Positions 1-7,429 of a DNA stretch of 14,113 nt are shown here, in pieces. The notes below the pieces were generated by a model. That model was given only the letters and a program-made list of their open reading frames with translations, was not told the DNA's origin and made no database searches. The translations under genes and the position numbers were made by a program. The stretch lies in the NCBI GenBank assembly GCA_039024295.1, contig JBCDIQ010000121.1:1-14113 (forward strand), in the 5' to 3' direction. Source of the stretch: JBCDIQ01 sp039024295 (GTDB lineage Bacteria; Bacteroidota; Bacteroidia; J057). Numbering within the stretch: position 1 is the first letter of the stretch; each line of letters begins with the position of its first letter.

Positions 1-347
1 AACGCAAAGTCAGGTATTTTAACTTTTACTACCTCAAAAATAAGGACGGAGACTTCGCTGTACGGCAACGACCCAGAAATGGATTTTGGGGTGGCCTGTG
101 GGAAATTCCGAATGAGGAAGTCGAACAACTCTCCTGGACGCATCAAAAAAGTCGCCCTAATGCTATCTACCGAGGAGAATTGAAACATGTATTCACCCAT
201 TTTGACATGATGATCCATGTTTTCGAAGGCAATTCCCAGGAAAATGAATGGGCGGCTCCGGCGAGAATGATCCCATCTGAGGCAATAGACGACCTGGCTT
301 TTTCAAAAGCAGTATTGAAAATATTTGTAAAAATCGGCTTGCTATAA
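1..347 (+). CDS. mutY: A/G-specific adenine glycosylase MutY, C-terminal fragment (5' end outside window)
   Basis: The open frame enters from the left edge (first full codon at base 3) and stops at TAA 345-347, giving 114 residues. This matches the C-terminal, NUDIX-like 8-oxoguanine-recognition domain of MutY, which removes adenine mispaired with 8-oxoG. Visible family features are RYFNFYYL near the start, then RQRPRNGFWGGLWEIP (arginine-rich strand followed by GLWE-P), and LKHVFTHFDM, the 'KH-FTH' segment that reads the oxidised base. The catalytic helix-hairpin-helix domain and the 4Fe-4S cysteines would lie upstream, outside the window. The fragment ends normally, so the gene is probably intact and merely cut by the window. 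Assignment rests on motif recognition in the C-terminal domain only; other NUDIX proteins are less likely because of the KH-FTH segment. Confidence 0.85.
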   Translation, partial: RKVRYFNFYYLKNKDGDFAVRQRPRNGFWGGLWEIPNEEVEQLSWTHQKSRPNAIYRGELKHVFTHFDMMIHVFEGNSQENEWAAPARMIPSEAIDDLAFSKAVLKIFVKIGLL

Positions 348-441
348 CCAAATTGTCCCGCTTTGTGTATATTTATAAAAGGAAGACTGTGCTATACGCG
401 CTTGATCAGCAACCTTTCCTGTACAACCTAACCTAATTGCG

Positions 442-1794
442 GTGGATCCAGATCCTGGTAGTTATTATCATCTCACCTCTTCCCTACTCGCCGACCTTTT
501 TAGCTCGCAATTTATTTGGCCTTGGCAGCAACTACTCATGTTCCTGCTACTGCTCACCATTTCTTTTCTCGTATCGGGCGCAGAAGTGGCCTATTTGACC
601 CTCACAAAAGGGGAGATTGAAGAAATAAAGAACCAGGAAAGCCCTGCTTCCCGGCGTGTATTGTCGCTTATCAGCAAACCACGACAACTCCTTGCGACCA
701 TTCTGATCACCAATAACTTCATGAATGTATCAGCCATTCTGGTAGCGTCATACATTCTGGTGACCATAAGTGAAGGACTTACCCTGGATGATCAGATCAA
801 GAAAGTACTGGAAGTAGTCCTGATAACAGGGGTGCTGCTTTTAATTGGAGAGATCATCCCCAAAGTATATGCTTCCCGAAATCGGGTAGCCCTTGCAAGT
901 CTGTTATCAGGCGTAATGATCAGGCTAAGGTGGCTTTTGGGTCCATTTGCCCGCACCATTATAAGTGGGACACAGTTTATTGAGGACAGGTTCAAAATTA
1001 GTGGAGAAAACACCTCCCTGGAAGATATCAAAACCGCAATTGATCTGACAGTATCTGAAGAAGTTTCCAAGGAGGAGAATGAGATACTCAAAGGAATTGT
1101 CAATTTTGGCAACATCTCTGTCAGGTCGATCATGCGTGCACGGACAGATGTGGTCGCGGTAGAAGACGAAGCTTCCTTCGAAGACATCCTTACCATTATC
1201 AATGAGCATCGATATTCTCGTTTACCGGTTTACCAGGAAAGCCTGGACAATATTAAAGGAATTCTCCACGTAAAAGACCTACTGCCATTGCTCAAGGAAA
1301 CTGGGGCTCAAGTAAACTGGCAGCATGTGTTGAGGGAGGCTTACTTTGTTCCTGACAGCAAGAAAATTGACAGCCTGCTGGATGAGCTCAAGAAAAAGCA
1401 CCTTCATATTGCCGTCGTGGTAGACGAATTTGGCGGAACCGCAGGTATAGTTACCCTTGAAGATATCATGGAAGAAATCTTCGGGGAAATTATGGATGAA
1501 AATGATACTTCAGATTATGCCAACTCCCGCCTTGATGAGAATAACTTTGTGTTTGAGGGCCGAATGCCCCTGCAGGACGTCCGCAAATTCATTGGCCTGG
1601 ATGAACAGGAATTTGAGGAGGCCCGGGGAGAAAGCGACAGCCTGGCAGGATTGATACTCGAACTGTATGGCAGAATTCCCTCAAAAGGCACCACCATTTT
1701 TTATCGCAACTACCAATTCAAGGTGGAAAGCGTGGACAAAAATCGAATTTTACAGGTAAAACTGACAATCAATGACCCTGAAAGCAATTCCTAA
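442..1794 (+). CDS. gldE: GldE, gliding-motility-associated CNNM/CorC-type membrane protein
   Basis: 450 residues, the usual GldE length. It starts at GTG 442; the N-terminus MDPDP is typical of GldE, which supports this start. Layout: a DUF21/CNNM membrane domain with hydrophobic segments near residues 27-48, 83-109, 122-145 and 152-175; a CBS-domain pair (about 215-285, with RYSRLPVY, and 295-350, with VVVDEFGGTAGIVTLEDIMEEI); and a CorC/HlyC transporter-associated domain (about 366-442). The wider family is linked to Mg2+ or metal transport in the inner membrane. In gliding Bacteroidota, GldE is encoded beside GldD and is reported to be connected genetically with GldB. Here the end overlaps gldD by 23 bases, implying cotranscription and probable translational coupling. 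A 94-base gap separates it from mutY. The family call is firm; what it transports is not known. Confidence 0.92.
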   Translation: MDPDPGSYYHLTSSLLADLFSSQFIWPWQQLLMFLLLLTISFLVSGAEVAYLTLTKGEIEEIKNQESPASRRVLSLISKPRQLLATILITNNFMNVSAILVASYILVTISEGLTLDDQIKKVLEVVLITGVLLLIGEIIPKVYASRNRVALASLLSGVMIRLRWLLGPFARTIISGTQFIEDRFKISGENTSLEDIKTAIDLTVSEEVSKEENEILKGIVNFGNISVRSIMRARTDVVAVEDEASFEDILTIINEHRYSRLPVYQESLDNIKGILHVKDLLPLLKETGAQVNWQHVLREAYFVPDSKKIDSLLDELKKKHLHIAVVVDEFGGTAGIVTLEDIMEEIFGEIMDENDTSDYANSRLDENNFVFEGRMPLQDVRKFIGLDEQEFEEARGESDSLAGLILELYGRIPSKGTTIFYRNYQFKVESVDKNRILQVKLTINDPESNS

Positions 1795-2365
1795 CGTAGG
1801 CTGGCTCGGCGTACTTGCACTGTTCTTCCTTATCAGCTGTGGGAGTGAAGCAGAACTCCGTCCCAGAAAGCACGGCTATCCGCACATGGAACTGCCCAGT
1901 AGTTATACCTACCAGGCCTTTTCCAGTCCCAGCTGTCCCTTCACCTTTAAATACCCCGATTTTGGTGAAGTGACCCGGGACGCAGCTGACTCTTGCTGGG
2001 TGGACATCAGCTTTCCAGCGTTAGGATGTAAATGGCACATTAGTCAGCGAGACATACAGGTTACTGAAAAAAATCCGGAAGTTCATTTTGAAGAACACCG
2101 CAAGCTGGTGTACAAGCACAGCAAAAAGGCAAGTCAGATTCGCACTGCTGAACTGACTAGCCCCGCAGGAAATGGAATCTACTATGAACTGTATGGAGAA
2201 GTGGGAACCCCCTTACAATTTTTCCTTTCAGACTCTTCCAACCAACAATTTATCATTGGCTCGGTGTACCTCAATACTGCCCTGGCCAATGACTCCTTGG
2301 CTCCTTTAATTGCACTTATGAAGGGAGAGATACAGCGTTCAGTGGCTTCTTTACGTTGGGAATAA
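1772..2365 (+). CDS. gldD: GldD, gliding motility lipoprotein
   Basis: 197 residues starting at ATG 1772, inside the 3' end of gldE (23-base overlap, different frame). The N-terminus is a lipoprotein signal: a hydrophobic stretch at residues 9-21 followed by the lipobox LISC with Cys23 as lipidation site. Hydrophilic residues (GSEAE) follow, so no Asp inner-membrane retention signal at +2 is seen. The mature part begins with a proline-rich segment (HGYPHMELP) and closes with SLRW, as in the GldD family. GldD is a lipoprotein required for gliding in Flavobacterium johnsoniae, where loss also impairs type IX secretion-dependent processes; its biochemical role is unknown. Adjacency to gldE strongly supports the call. 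No other gld or spr gene lies in the window, so motility of this organism is only suggested. Confidence 0.9.
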   Translation: MTLKAIPNVGWLGVLALFFLISCGSEAELRPRKHGYPHMELPSSYTYQAFSSPSCPFTFKYPDFGEVTRDAADSCWVDISFPALGCKWHISQRDIQVTEKNPEVHFEEHRKLVYKHSKKASQIRTAELTSPAGNGIYYELYGEVGTPLQFFLSDSSNQQFIIGSVYLNTALANDSLAPLIALMKGEIQRSVASLRWE

Positions 2366-2474
2366 ACAGGAGGTGTGTGACAAAAAGGATTATCTGTGTC
2401 ATAAAACTGATCATGTTCCCCATCTTTATGCATCAAATTTGTGTATCTCTTTATGGAGAATAAGCGACATGGAC

Positions 2475-2506
2475 TTGTTTCCCTTCTGATTGCAGGGATA
2501 TCTTTG
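2475..2506 (+). promoter_or_regulatory. Bacteroidota-type promoter upstream of the ompH cluster
   Basis: A TTG (2475-2477) is separated by 21 bases from TATCTTTG (2499-2506), a perfect match to the TAnnTTTG -7 element described for Bacteroidota. Transcription would start near 2513, leaving an untranslated leader of about 70 bases before the first ompH gene at 2583. The element lies in the 217-base gap after gldD, where no gene was found, and it would separate the chaperone cluster from the gld pair. Predicted from the motif only. Confidence 0.55.
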
Positions 2507-2582
2507 TAACTCGTAGGGCGGTAATGAACCCTAATCTTTTGACACTTCATATTCCTACTGCAAATCCTAAGTTTACACGATT

Positions 2583-3119
2583 ATGAAAAAAATTATTCTG
2601 TTTTGTTGGCTAGCAGGAGCCATTGGTATGCTCTCAGCCCAGAAGGTGGGCTATATTGATTCTGAAAAGATCATGGCCAAAATCCCCGAATATCAGTCTT
2701 CCCAACAAGAGATTGAGCGGGTATCTGAAAAATGGCAAAAGCAGCTGGAGGAAAAGTATGCCGCTATTGAGCAATTGTATCAAAACTACACGGCCCAGGA
2801 GGTATTATTGCCAGAAGACATAAAAAAGGAAAAACAGGAGGAAATCTTCAAGGCCGAACGGGAAGCCAAAGAGTTTCGCGAAAGTAAATTCGGGTACAAC
2901 GGTGCTTTATTTCTCCTTCAGGAAAGTAAGGTAAAGCCTATCCAGGATAAATTGATGAGGGCAGTCGCTGTTGTTGCGAAGAAAAAGAGATATGCCTTTG
3001 TATTTGATAAGGCAGGAGAAGTTACATGGATGTACACAGATGGAGGATATGATATAAGCGATGATGTATTGGAGGAAATGGGCTACAAGGAGGAAGCGGG
3101 TAGCACAGGGGGAAAATGA
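2583..3119 (+). CDS. OmpH/Skp-family periplasmic chaperone (first of three)
   Basis: 178 residues from ATG 2583. It opens with a classic signal peptide (MKKIILF..., hydrophobic core, LSA before Gln20), so the mature protein is periplasmic. The mature start KVGYIDSEKIMAKIPEYQ is the OmpH/Skp signature ('vgyvd...i...-PE-'). A long, charged, Glu/Lys/Gln-rich coiled-coil follows (about 40-130), then a short beta end (YAFVFDKAGEVTWMYTDGGYDISD). Skp-type chaperones are trimers that hold unfolded outer-membrane proteins on the way to the BAM complex. In many Bacteroidota such genes lie just downstream of bamA; here gldD precedes it. This copy differs most from the other two: it has a shorter linker, and its C-terminus is rich in Gly and Glu rather than ending in the APE...GI-VP motif. 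The substrate range is unknown. Confidence 0.85.
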   Translation: MKKIILFCWLAGAIGMLSAQKVGYIDSEKIMAKIPEYQSSQQEIERVSEKWQKQLEEKYAAIEQLYQNYTAQEVLLPEDIKKEKQEEIFKAEREAKEFRESKFGYNGALFLLQESKVKPIQDKLMRAVAVVAKKKRYAFVFDKAGEVTWMYTDGGYDISDDVLEEMGYKEEAGSTGGK

Positions 3120-3192
3120 GTTTCTTATATTTTTTAAGTTACAATTCCCTGTTTACCAACAATAATTCCTAGTTTTACAAGCCTGTAATACG

Positions 3193-3738
3193 ATGCCATT
3201 TATGAAATATGTCTTGTCATTTGCCTTTGCCCTGATGCTAGGGGCAAGCACTTTGTTTGGGCAAACCAATTTGAAATTTGCCCACGTGAATGTGGAACTG
3301 ATCCTGAGCTATATGCCTGAGTATAAAACCATGGGCCAGCAACTACAGGCCCAGCGGAAGAAGTATGCAGAGCAACTCGCCATCAAGGAGAACTATGGCC
3401 AACAAAAGCTTGCGGAATACCTGGAGCTAGCCGAAGTCAACCCCAACTCGCCAGACCTAAAAGCAAAAGAGGATGAGTTGAGAAGGCTCGAAGCCGAGAT
3501 TCAGAAAAATGCTTCTGAATCTGAACGAAAGTTGCAAGTGAACCAGCAGAAACTGCTGGCTCCCATCCTCGAGAAAATGGACAAAGCCATTAAAGCAGAA
3601 GCTGCGGCCAGTGGCTATGACTATGTGTTCAGCGACCTTGACGGCAATGGCACCTCGGTTGTTTTGTATGCACCAGAAGAGCGTAACCTCACCAAGAAAG
3701 TTATGAAGCGGCTGGGCATTGAAGTTCCTACCAATTGA
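3193..3738 (+). CDS. OmpH/Skp-family periplasmic chaperone (second of three)
   Basis: 181 residues from ATG 3193. An in-frame ATG at 3202 (giving MKYVLSFAFALMLG) is an equally good start and makes a more usual signal peptide. Predicted cleavage is before Gln24 (TLFG/Q). The mature protein starts KFAHVNVELILSYMPEYKTM, the OmpH signature, then a coiled-coil with alternating Lys/Glu/Gln (about 50-130) and a C-terminal cap with YDYVFSDLDGNGTSVVLYAPE and GIEVP. It is clearly paralogous to the next gene along its whole length, including the QQKLAEY / QQKYAEY segment and the C-terminal cap, which points to a tandem duplication. A 73-base AT-rich gap precedes it; no hairpin terminator is visible there, so it is probably read together with the first copy. 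Confidence 0.85.
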   Translation: MPFMKYVLSFAFALMLGASTLFGQTNLKFAHVNVELILSYMPEYKTMGQQLQAQRKKYAEQLAIKENYGQQKLAEYLELAEVNPNSPDLKAKEDELRRLEAEIQKNASESERKLQVNQQKLLAPILEKMDKAIKAEAAASGYDYVFSDLDGNGTSVVLYAPEERNLTKKVMKRLGIEVPTN

Positions 3739-3767
3739 TTTATCTTTTCTTCTAATTATTGAATCCA

Positions 3768-4328
3768 ATGAAACTCAACCTCATATTAATCAGTGTCATC
3801 TGTCTGGTGGCAAGCATTTTCCAGCCGCTTTCGGCACAGGATAAAATTGGCTATGCCAGTGTAGATGCCATCATGGCTTACATGCCAGAGATGAAGACCA
3901 TGCAGCAAACTTTGGCTACTTATGAGAAAAAGCTTGCGGAAAGGCTGCAAGCCAAGCAGCAGTACGCACAACAAAAGTACGCAGAGTACCAAGAAAAGGC
4001 ACAGGCCACCCCCCCTACGCCTGAAGCTGAGATGAAGGCCCTGGAAGAAGAACTGAGAAAACTCCAGGCGGAAATTCAGGCTGAAGCGCAAAAAGCTGAA
4101 GAATCTTTGATGAAAAAGCGCATGACACTTATGGAGCCCATCACCGATAAGCTACAAACTGCGATAGATGAGATAGCTAAGTCAGAAGGGTATACCTATG
4201 TATTTAATACCCGTGATGGAACTGGATTTTCTATCGTTTTGAAAGCTCCAGAGGGAGATGACCTTACCGAAAAAATCATGACCAAAATGGGAATTACCGT
4301 TCCTAAAAGTGAAGGTAGCAACCCCTGA
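3768..4328 (+). CDS. OmpH/Skp-family periplasmic chaperone (third of three)
   Basis: 186 residues from ATG 3768; the frame could open at TTG 3759, but ATG 3768 gives a clean signal peptide (MKLNLILISVICLVA..., PLSA before Gln), so I prefer it. The mature start DKIGYASVDAIMAYMPEMKTM is the OmpH signature. A coiled-coil of about 100 residues follows, extremely rich in Ala, Glu, Lys and Gln, interrupted by a Pro/Thr stretch (ATPPTPEAE) that probably forms the tip of the tentacle. The C-terminal cap YVFNTRDGTGFSIVLKAPE...GITVP aligns with the second copy without large gaps. The end overlaps the start of murI by 20 bases, so the two are likely coupled in translation. Role: holding outer-membrane proteins in the periplasm, inferred from the family; specialisation relative to the other two copies is unknown. 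Confidence 0.87.
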   Translation: MKLNLILISVICLVASIFQPLSAQDKIGYASVDAIMAYMPEMKTMQQTLATYEKKLAERLQAKQQYAQQKYAEYQEKAQATPPTPEAEMKALEEELRKLQAEIQAEAQKAEESLMKKRMTLMEPITDKLQTAIDEIAKSEGYTYVFNTRDGTGFSIVLKAPEGDDLTEKIMTKMGITVPKSEGSNP

Positions 4329-5139
4329 TCCGAACTTACCCATCGGCGTATTTGACTCAGGCCTGGGTGGCTTAACCATTGTGAAAGCCATTCAGGCTTT
4401 ATTGCCTCAAGAGGAGATTTGCTACTACGGCGACACCGCTCACCTGCCTTATGGAGACAAATCGGCGGTATTGGTCCAGGAATTTTCCAGAAACATAGCT
4501 CGCTTTTTGGTAAAGCATCCTGTAAAAGCGGTTGTCATTGCTTGTAATACCGCTTCTGCTACTGCATTGGAGGAGGTACAGAAAGTAGCTGGAACCCTGC
4601 CCGTATTTGATGTGATCAATCCCGCAGTAAAAGTGGCAATCGAAAGCTCCCGTACGGACCAAATTGGGGTTATAGGAACTCGCACAACCATTCGTTCAGG
4701 GGTTTACACAAAAAAGCTGCTATCTCACTCACCAACAGCAAGGATAATCGAAAAAGCTACCCCGCTTCTGGTTCCGATGATAGAAGAAGGATGGCTACAA
4801 AATGCGGTAAGCCAGGATGTAATTGATGCGTACTTGTCTGATACCGGATTTCAGCAAATTGATTGCCTGATTCTGGGATGCACCCATTATCCACTCATCA
4901 AACCTCAAGTACAACGATACTTTGAAGAAAATTATGACCATCAGGTTGAGGTTGTGGATTCTTCTCTTGCAGTCGCCAGGTCTTTAAGCAGTGGGTTGCT
5001 CCAGCGTAAAATCATACGCCAAGATCCAAAAAAAACTCCTCATCACATCTACTTTCTTTCAGACTACAACGTTCATTTTGAAGAAACTGCCCGGGTATTT
5101 TTGGGAAAAAGCCTTCATTTTGAGGTTTCCCCCCTGTAA
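4309..5139 (+). CDS. murI: Glutamate racemase
   Basis: 276 residues, typical for MurI. The start is GTG 4309; no alternative start lies between it and the conserved IGVFDSGLGGLT motif at residues 12-23. MurI converts L-glutamate to D-glutamate in the cytoplasm for the peptidoglycan stem peptide, without a cofactor, using two cysteines as acid/base. Both are present: Cys79 in VIACNTASA and Cys191 in LILGCTHYPLI, with His193 following. Asp16 in the first motif and YYGDTAHLPYGDK (39-51), which shapes the substrate pocket, are also intact, so the enzyme should be active. It overlaps the third ompH gene by 20 bases. An ompH-murI neighbourhood is common in Bacteroidota and ties cell-wall precursor supply to outer-membrane assembly at the level of expression. 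Confidence 0.96.
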   Translation: MKVATPDPNLPIGVFDSGLGGLTIVKAIQALLPQEEICYYGDTAHLPYGDKSAVLVQEFSRNIARFLVKHPVKAVVIACNTASATALEEVQKVAGTLPVFDVINPAVKVAIESSRTDQIGVIGTRTTIRSGVYTKKLLSHSPTARIIEKATPLLVPMIEEGWLQNAVSQDVIDAYLSDTGFQQIDCLILGCTHYPLIKPQVQRYFEENYDHQVEVVDSSLAVARSLSSGLLQRKIIRQDPKKTPHHIYFLSDYNVHFEETARVFLGKSLHFEVSPL

Positions 5140-5210
5140 TTTACCTCGGTGCCTTACGTCTAGTACCCAAGTTAATCTAAAGCTCCGTATTTTTACTGGA
5201 TAACGAAGTT

Positions 5211-6083
5211 ATGATTATGAAACAAATTGCCACCATTATACTGCTACTGAGTTTATTTGGTAACATAAGTAAGGCTCAATATTATGGGGTGAGTCGTCCA
5301 TTTGAAAGCAAATGGACATTGGGGCTACAAGCCGGTATCGCGGGAGTGAGTGGTGATGTTTCCACAGACTTACGAGGGGCTTTTCATGCGAGCTTTATGA
5401 TTCAAAAATCTCTCAGCAGGGTAGTAGACTTGCGTTTGCACTTCAGCAGAGGCCGTACCAGAGGCCTCAATACGTTTGCTTCCTCTAACTTCCGTTTCAA
5501 TGATGCCTTAAATGGAGAGCGCACCAGGCCACCCGTGGCTGCTTATGATACTGTTAATGCTGAGGTATATCATAATTATAGCATGGACTACTGGGACGGA
5601 GCATTAAACCTGCGGGTAAACTTCAACAGGATGTTTAGCAAAAGCGGGGGTGAGAATTGGGACCTTTATGGCTTGGCAGGAATTGGAACGATGTTGTATA
5701 GCACCAGCGTTGATGCACTTGATTCAGATGGAAGCGCTTATGATTACAGTTCAATTACAGTAGACGCCAGCGAAGCCCAAATCAGACAAGAGTTGGACGT
5801 GCTGTTAGACGGAGAATACGAGACCCAAGCCCAACAGGATTACATCTCCAAAAACGGCATTGGCACCCATGCATTTGCAACCGTTTTTTCCATAGGGGGC
5901 GGGTTCAGGATGAAACTCAGTGAGCGTCTCGCTGTGAGCCTGGAAAGTGCCTATTACATTACCCAGGATGACTTACTGGATGGACAACAATGGGATACCA
6001 ATAATAGGCTGAGTGTAGGAAACGACAGCTACTATCGCGCGAGCATCGGATTGGATTTCACCTTTCCCCCCAAAAGGGAATAG
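5211..6083 (+). CDS. Outer-membrane beta-barrel protein, function unknown
   Basis: 290 residues from ATG 5211; a second in-frame ATG at 5217 gives the neater signal peptide MKQIATIILLLSLFG..., cleaved near SKA/Q. The mature protein alternates aromatic/hydrophobic and polar residues in short strands (WTLGLQAGIAGVSGDV, HASFMIQKSL, VVDLRLHFSRGRTRG, LYGLAGIGTML, FSIGGGFRMKL, LAVSLESAYYI, YRASIGLDFTF), as in eight-stranded OmpA/OmpW-like barrels. A long acidic insertion (about 165-215) would form an extracellular or plug loop. The last strand ends in aromatic residues plus a short PPKRE tail. Related barrels in this phylum often carry a C-terminal OmpA peptidoglycan-binding domain; none is present. 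The gene begins 71 bases after murI, with no clear promoter in the gap. No substrate can be proposed. Confidence 0.75.
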   Translation: MIMKQIATIILLLSLFGNISKAQYYGVSRPFESKWTLGLQAGIAGVSGDVSTDLRGAFHASFMIQKSLSRVVDLRLHFSRGRTRGLNTFASSNFRFNDALNGERTRPPVAAYDTVNAEVYHNYSMDYWDGALNLRVNFNRMFSKSGGENWDLYGLAGIGTMLYSTSVDALDSDGSAYDYSSITVDASEAQIRQELDVLLDGEYETQAQQDYISKNGIGTHAFATVFSIGGGFRMKLSERLAVSLESAYYITQDDLLDGQQWDTNNRLSVGNDSYYRASIGLDFTFPPKRE

Positions 6084-6104
6084 GGCATTTCTTGGTCAAT
6101 GCCC
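6083..6104. terminator. Hairpin between convergent genes, possible bidirectional terminator
   Basis: GGGCATT (6083-6089) and AATGCCC (6098-6104) form a perfect 7-bp stem with an 8-base loop. It begins at the last base of the stop codon of the barrel gene and lies 15 bases beyond the end of the HNH gene, which is transcribed toward it. The + strand lacks a downstream T-run; the - strand is followed by TATTCCCTTTT, a weak one. Position between convergent genes supports a terminator, but strength is uncertain. Confidence 0.4.
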
Positions 6105-6119
6105 TCAGTTCCTGTCTCA

Positions 6120-6620
6120 TCAAGCCATGTACAAATAGGGTTTCCAGTCATCTCTGACCTTCCCGGAGAAATTTCCCAGAAACATAACGAAGCTCGGTCG
6201 AAACGGCTGATGGCGCATTTCCATTCCCGCTTCTTCTGGCGTCATGTTTCCTTTTTTGGAATTGCACTTTTGGCAGGCAGTAGCCAAATTTTCCCACGTA
6301 TCCCTCCCTCCTTGAGACCTTGGGATAACGTGATCAATGGTCAAGTTCTCTTTTGAGTTACAGTATAGGCAAGAGTAATTATCTCGCTTGAAAATATTGG
6401 TGCGAGATAGATTTACCTGTTTGTAAGGAAGAGAGATGTACCGATACAACCGGATAATAGAGGGAAATTCAAATTCTCTGTTAACGGTACGCAGGCGCTC
6501 CCCAGGAACCTCGGAGAGCATCTCAGCCTTTTGAAGAAAGATCAATCCAAATGCGCGCTCAACGGCGCACACGCCAATTGCCTGATAATTTTGGTTCAAT
6601 ACGAGAACTTTAGCACCCAC
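6120..6620 (-). CDS. HNH endonuclease family protein
   Basis: 166 residues reading leftward from a GTG start at 6620 (MGAKVLVLNQNYQAIG, the usual N-terminus of this Bacteroidota family). The C-terminal half carries an HNH nuclease fold with a zinc site: CLYC (Cys84, Cys87) and CQKC (Cys116, Cys119). The catalytic segment between them is LTIDHVIPRSQGGRDTWENL (Asp96-His97, Asn111), followed by NSKKGNMTPEEAGM. All expected residues are present. HNH enzymes make metal-dependent nicks or breaks in DNA; this short stand-alone type is widespread and its biological role is undefined. It lies 26 bases downstream of the NlpC/P60 gene on the same strand, so the two probably share a transcript. Nothing here (no methylase, no intron, no phage packaging gene) assigns it to restriction, homing or phage. 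Confidence 0.85.
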   Translation of the reverse strand: MGAKVLVLNQNYQAIGVCAVERAFGLIFLQKAEMLSEVPGERLRTVNREFEFPSIIRLYRYISLPYKQVNLSRTNIFKRDNYSCLYCNSKENLTIDHVIPRSQGGRDTWENLATACQKCNSKKGNMTPEEAGMEMRHQPFRPSFVMFLGNFSGKVRDDWKPYLYMA

Positions 6621-6646
6621 GATTCCACAGTATTAAAGGTGAATGA

Positions 6647-7429
6647 TTAGACATTATGTCGCTTTATAGTGATTAAATCATGTGTTTGTCGAAATGTTTT
6701 AGCCTGAATGATGCCATTCTCTTTAAAGTCGTCTACCCTGACCCTTCCTGAAGCATGAATCACTTTTTCTTCGGGGGCTATTATAGCTACGTGGGATACC
6801 CGACCCTGGTTGGGTTTGGAAAAATAGGCCAAGTCACCAGGTTGTTTTTCATCAAAATCAACTTCGGTACCTTCCTGGATTTGGAGGCTGGTGTCACGTG
6901 GCAACTTCAATCCACACATGTGAAATACGGTCTGGGTAAGCCCAGAACAATCAATCCCAAAACTTGTGCGCCCTCCCCACAAATAGGGTACATTCAAAAA
7001 CATCCTGGCTACCTCAATAATGGCTTCAGGACCAGCAAACCTATGGTTTTCAACCACTTCAGGACCTAATATCCAGCTATGTTCCCCAAGGGTAAGTTGG
7101 AAATATCGCTTGGGATCGGGCGTCAGGGGCAATCTCGCCCCTAATGGCAGCCTTAAATAGGTCCCGTCGGGTTTAATAAGAGATCCGTTAGCCGTAAAAA
7201 GGTATCGGTAGCCAACGATAGACTCAAAGGTTTCTTCTTCTATTCCCAGCAAGGATTCTGCATTCACCCATCCCTCGTATTGATCTGTTAGGTTCTGAAC
7301 CTGCCACCAGGAACCCTTTTCCTTGAGGAAAAGGGCAAATTCCCCAAAAAGTAATTGGGACACCATTTCTGCGGCTTCCGAGGGGGATTGCCGTAAGGGA
7401 ATGAAGGCCTCCTGACAGAAATAGTACAT
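6647..7429 (-). CDS. NlpC/P60 (C40) family cysteine peptidase with N-terminal SH3-like domain
   Basis: 260 residues, leftward from ATG 7429. The N-terminal half (about 1-65) looks like a bacterial SH3 domain (LFGEFALFLKEKGSWWQVQ, YEGWVNAESL), followed by a second SH3-like or linker region to about 120. The C-terminal catalytic domain (about 133-258) has YLWGGRTSFGIDCSGL with Cys161, SHVAII with His213 and VIHASG with His225, giving an intact Cys/His/His set. The family cleaves D-gamma-glutamyl-diamino acid bonds in peptidoglycan peptides. No signal peptide or lipobox is visible, so a cytoplasmic role in recycling wall peptides, as for YkfC-like enzymes, is more likely than secretion; this is inference. 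Upstream, a strong terminator (7545-7577) isolates it from the preceding large gene, so it needs its own promoter in 7430-7540; only weak candidates were seen there. Confidence 0.9.
   Translation of the reverse strand: MYYFCQEAFIPLRQSPSEAAEMVSQLLFGEFALFLKEKGSWWQVQNLTDQYEGWVNAESLLGIEEETFESIVGYRYLFTANGSLIKPDGTYLRLPLGARLPLTPDPKRYFQLTLGEHSWILGPEVVENHRFAGPEAIIEVARMFLNVPYLWGGRTSFGIDCSGLTQTVFHMCGLKLPRDTSLQIQEGTEVDFDEKQPGDLAYFSKPNQGRVSHVAIIAPEEKVIHASGRVRVDDFKENGIIQAKTFRQTHDLITIKRHNV

Noticed and set aside
368..375. TATATTTA as a possible -7 element for gldE
   Set aside because: One mismatch to TAnnTTTG and no TTG at a suitable distance upstream (nearest are 12 and 26 bases away).
792..1202. 136-residue - strand open frame
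   Set aside because: Antisense shadow of gldE; low-complexity Ser/Thr-rich translation with no domain.
2375..2404. Imperfect TGACA/TGTCA hairpin after gldD as a terminator
   Set aside because: Only five pairs with a long loop and no T-run after it.
2182..2550. 122-residue open frame on the - strand over the end of gldD and the following gap
   Set aside because: Mostly antisense to gldD, no recognisable motif, and it covers the promoter-like sequence at 2475-2506.
5188..5195. TATTTTTA as a possible -7 element before the barrel gene
   Set aside because: One mismatch and no TTG 17-23 bases upstream; readthrough from murI is equally plausible.
6120..6620. HNH gene as evidence of a phage, intron or restriction system
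   Set aside because: No terminase, methylase, intron structure or mobile-element ends nearby; this short HNH family is common in ordinary Bacteroidota chromosomes.
6755..7069. 104-residue + strand open frame
   Set aside because: Entirely antisense to the catalytic domain of the NlpC/P60 gene, whose motifs are complete.
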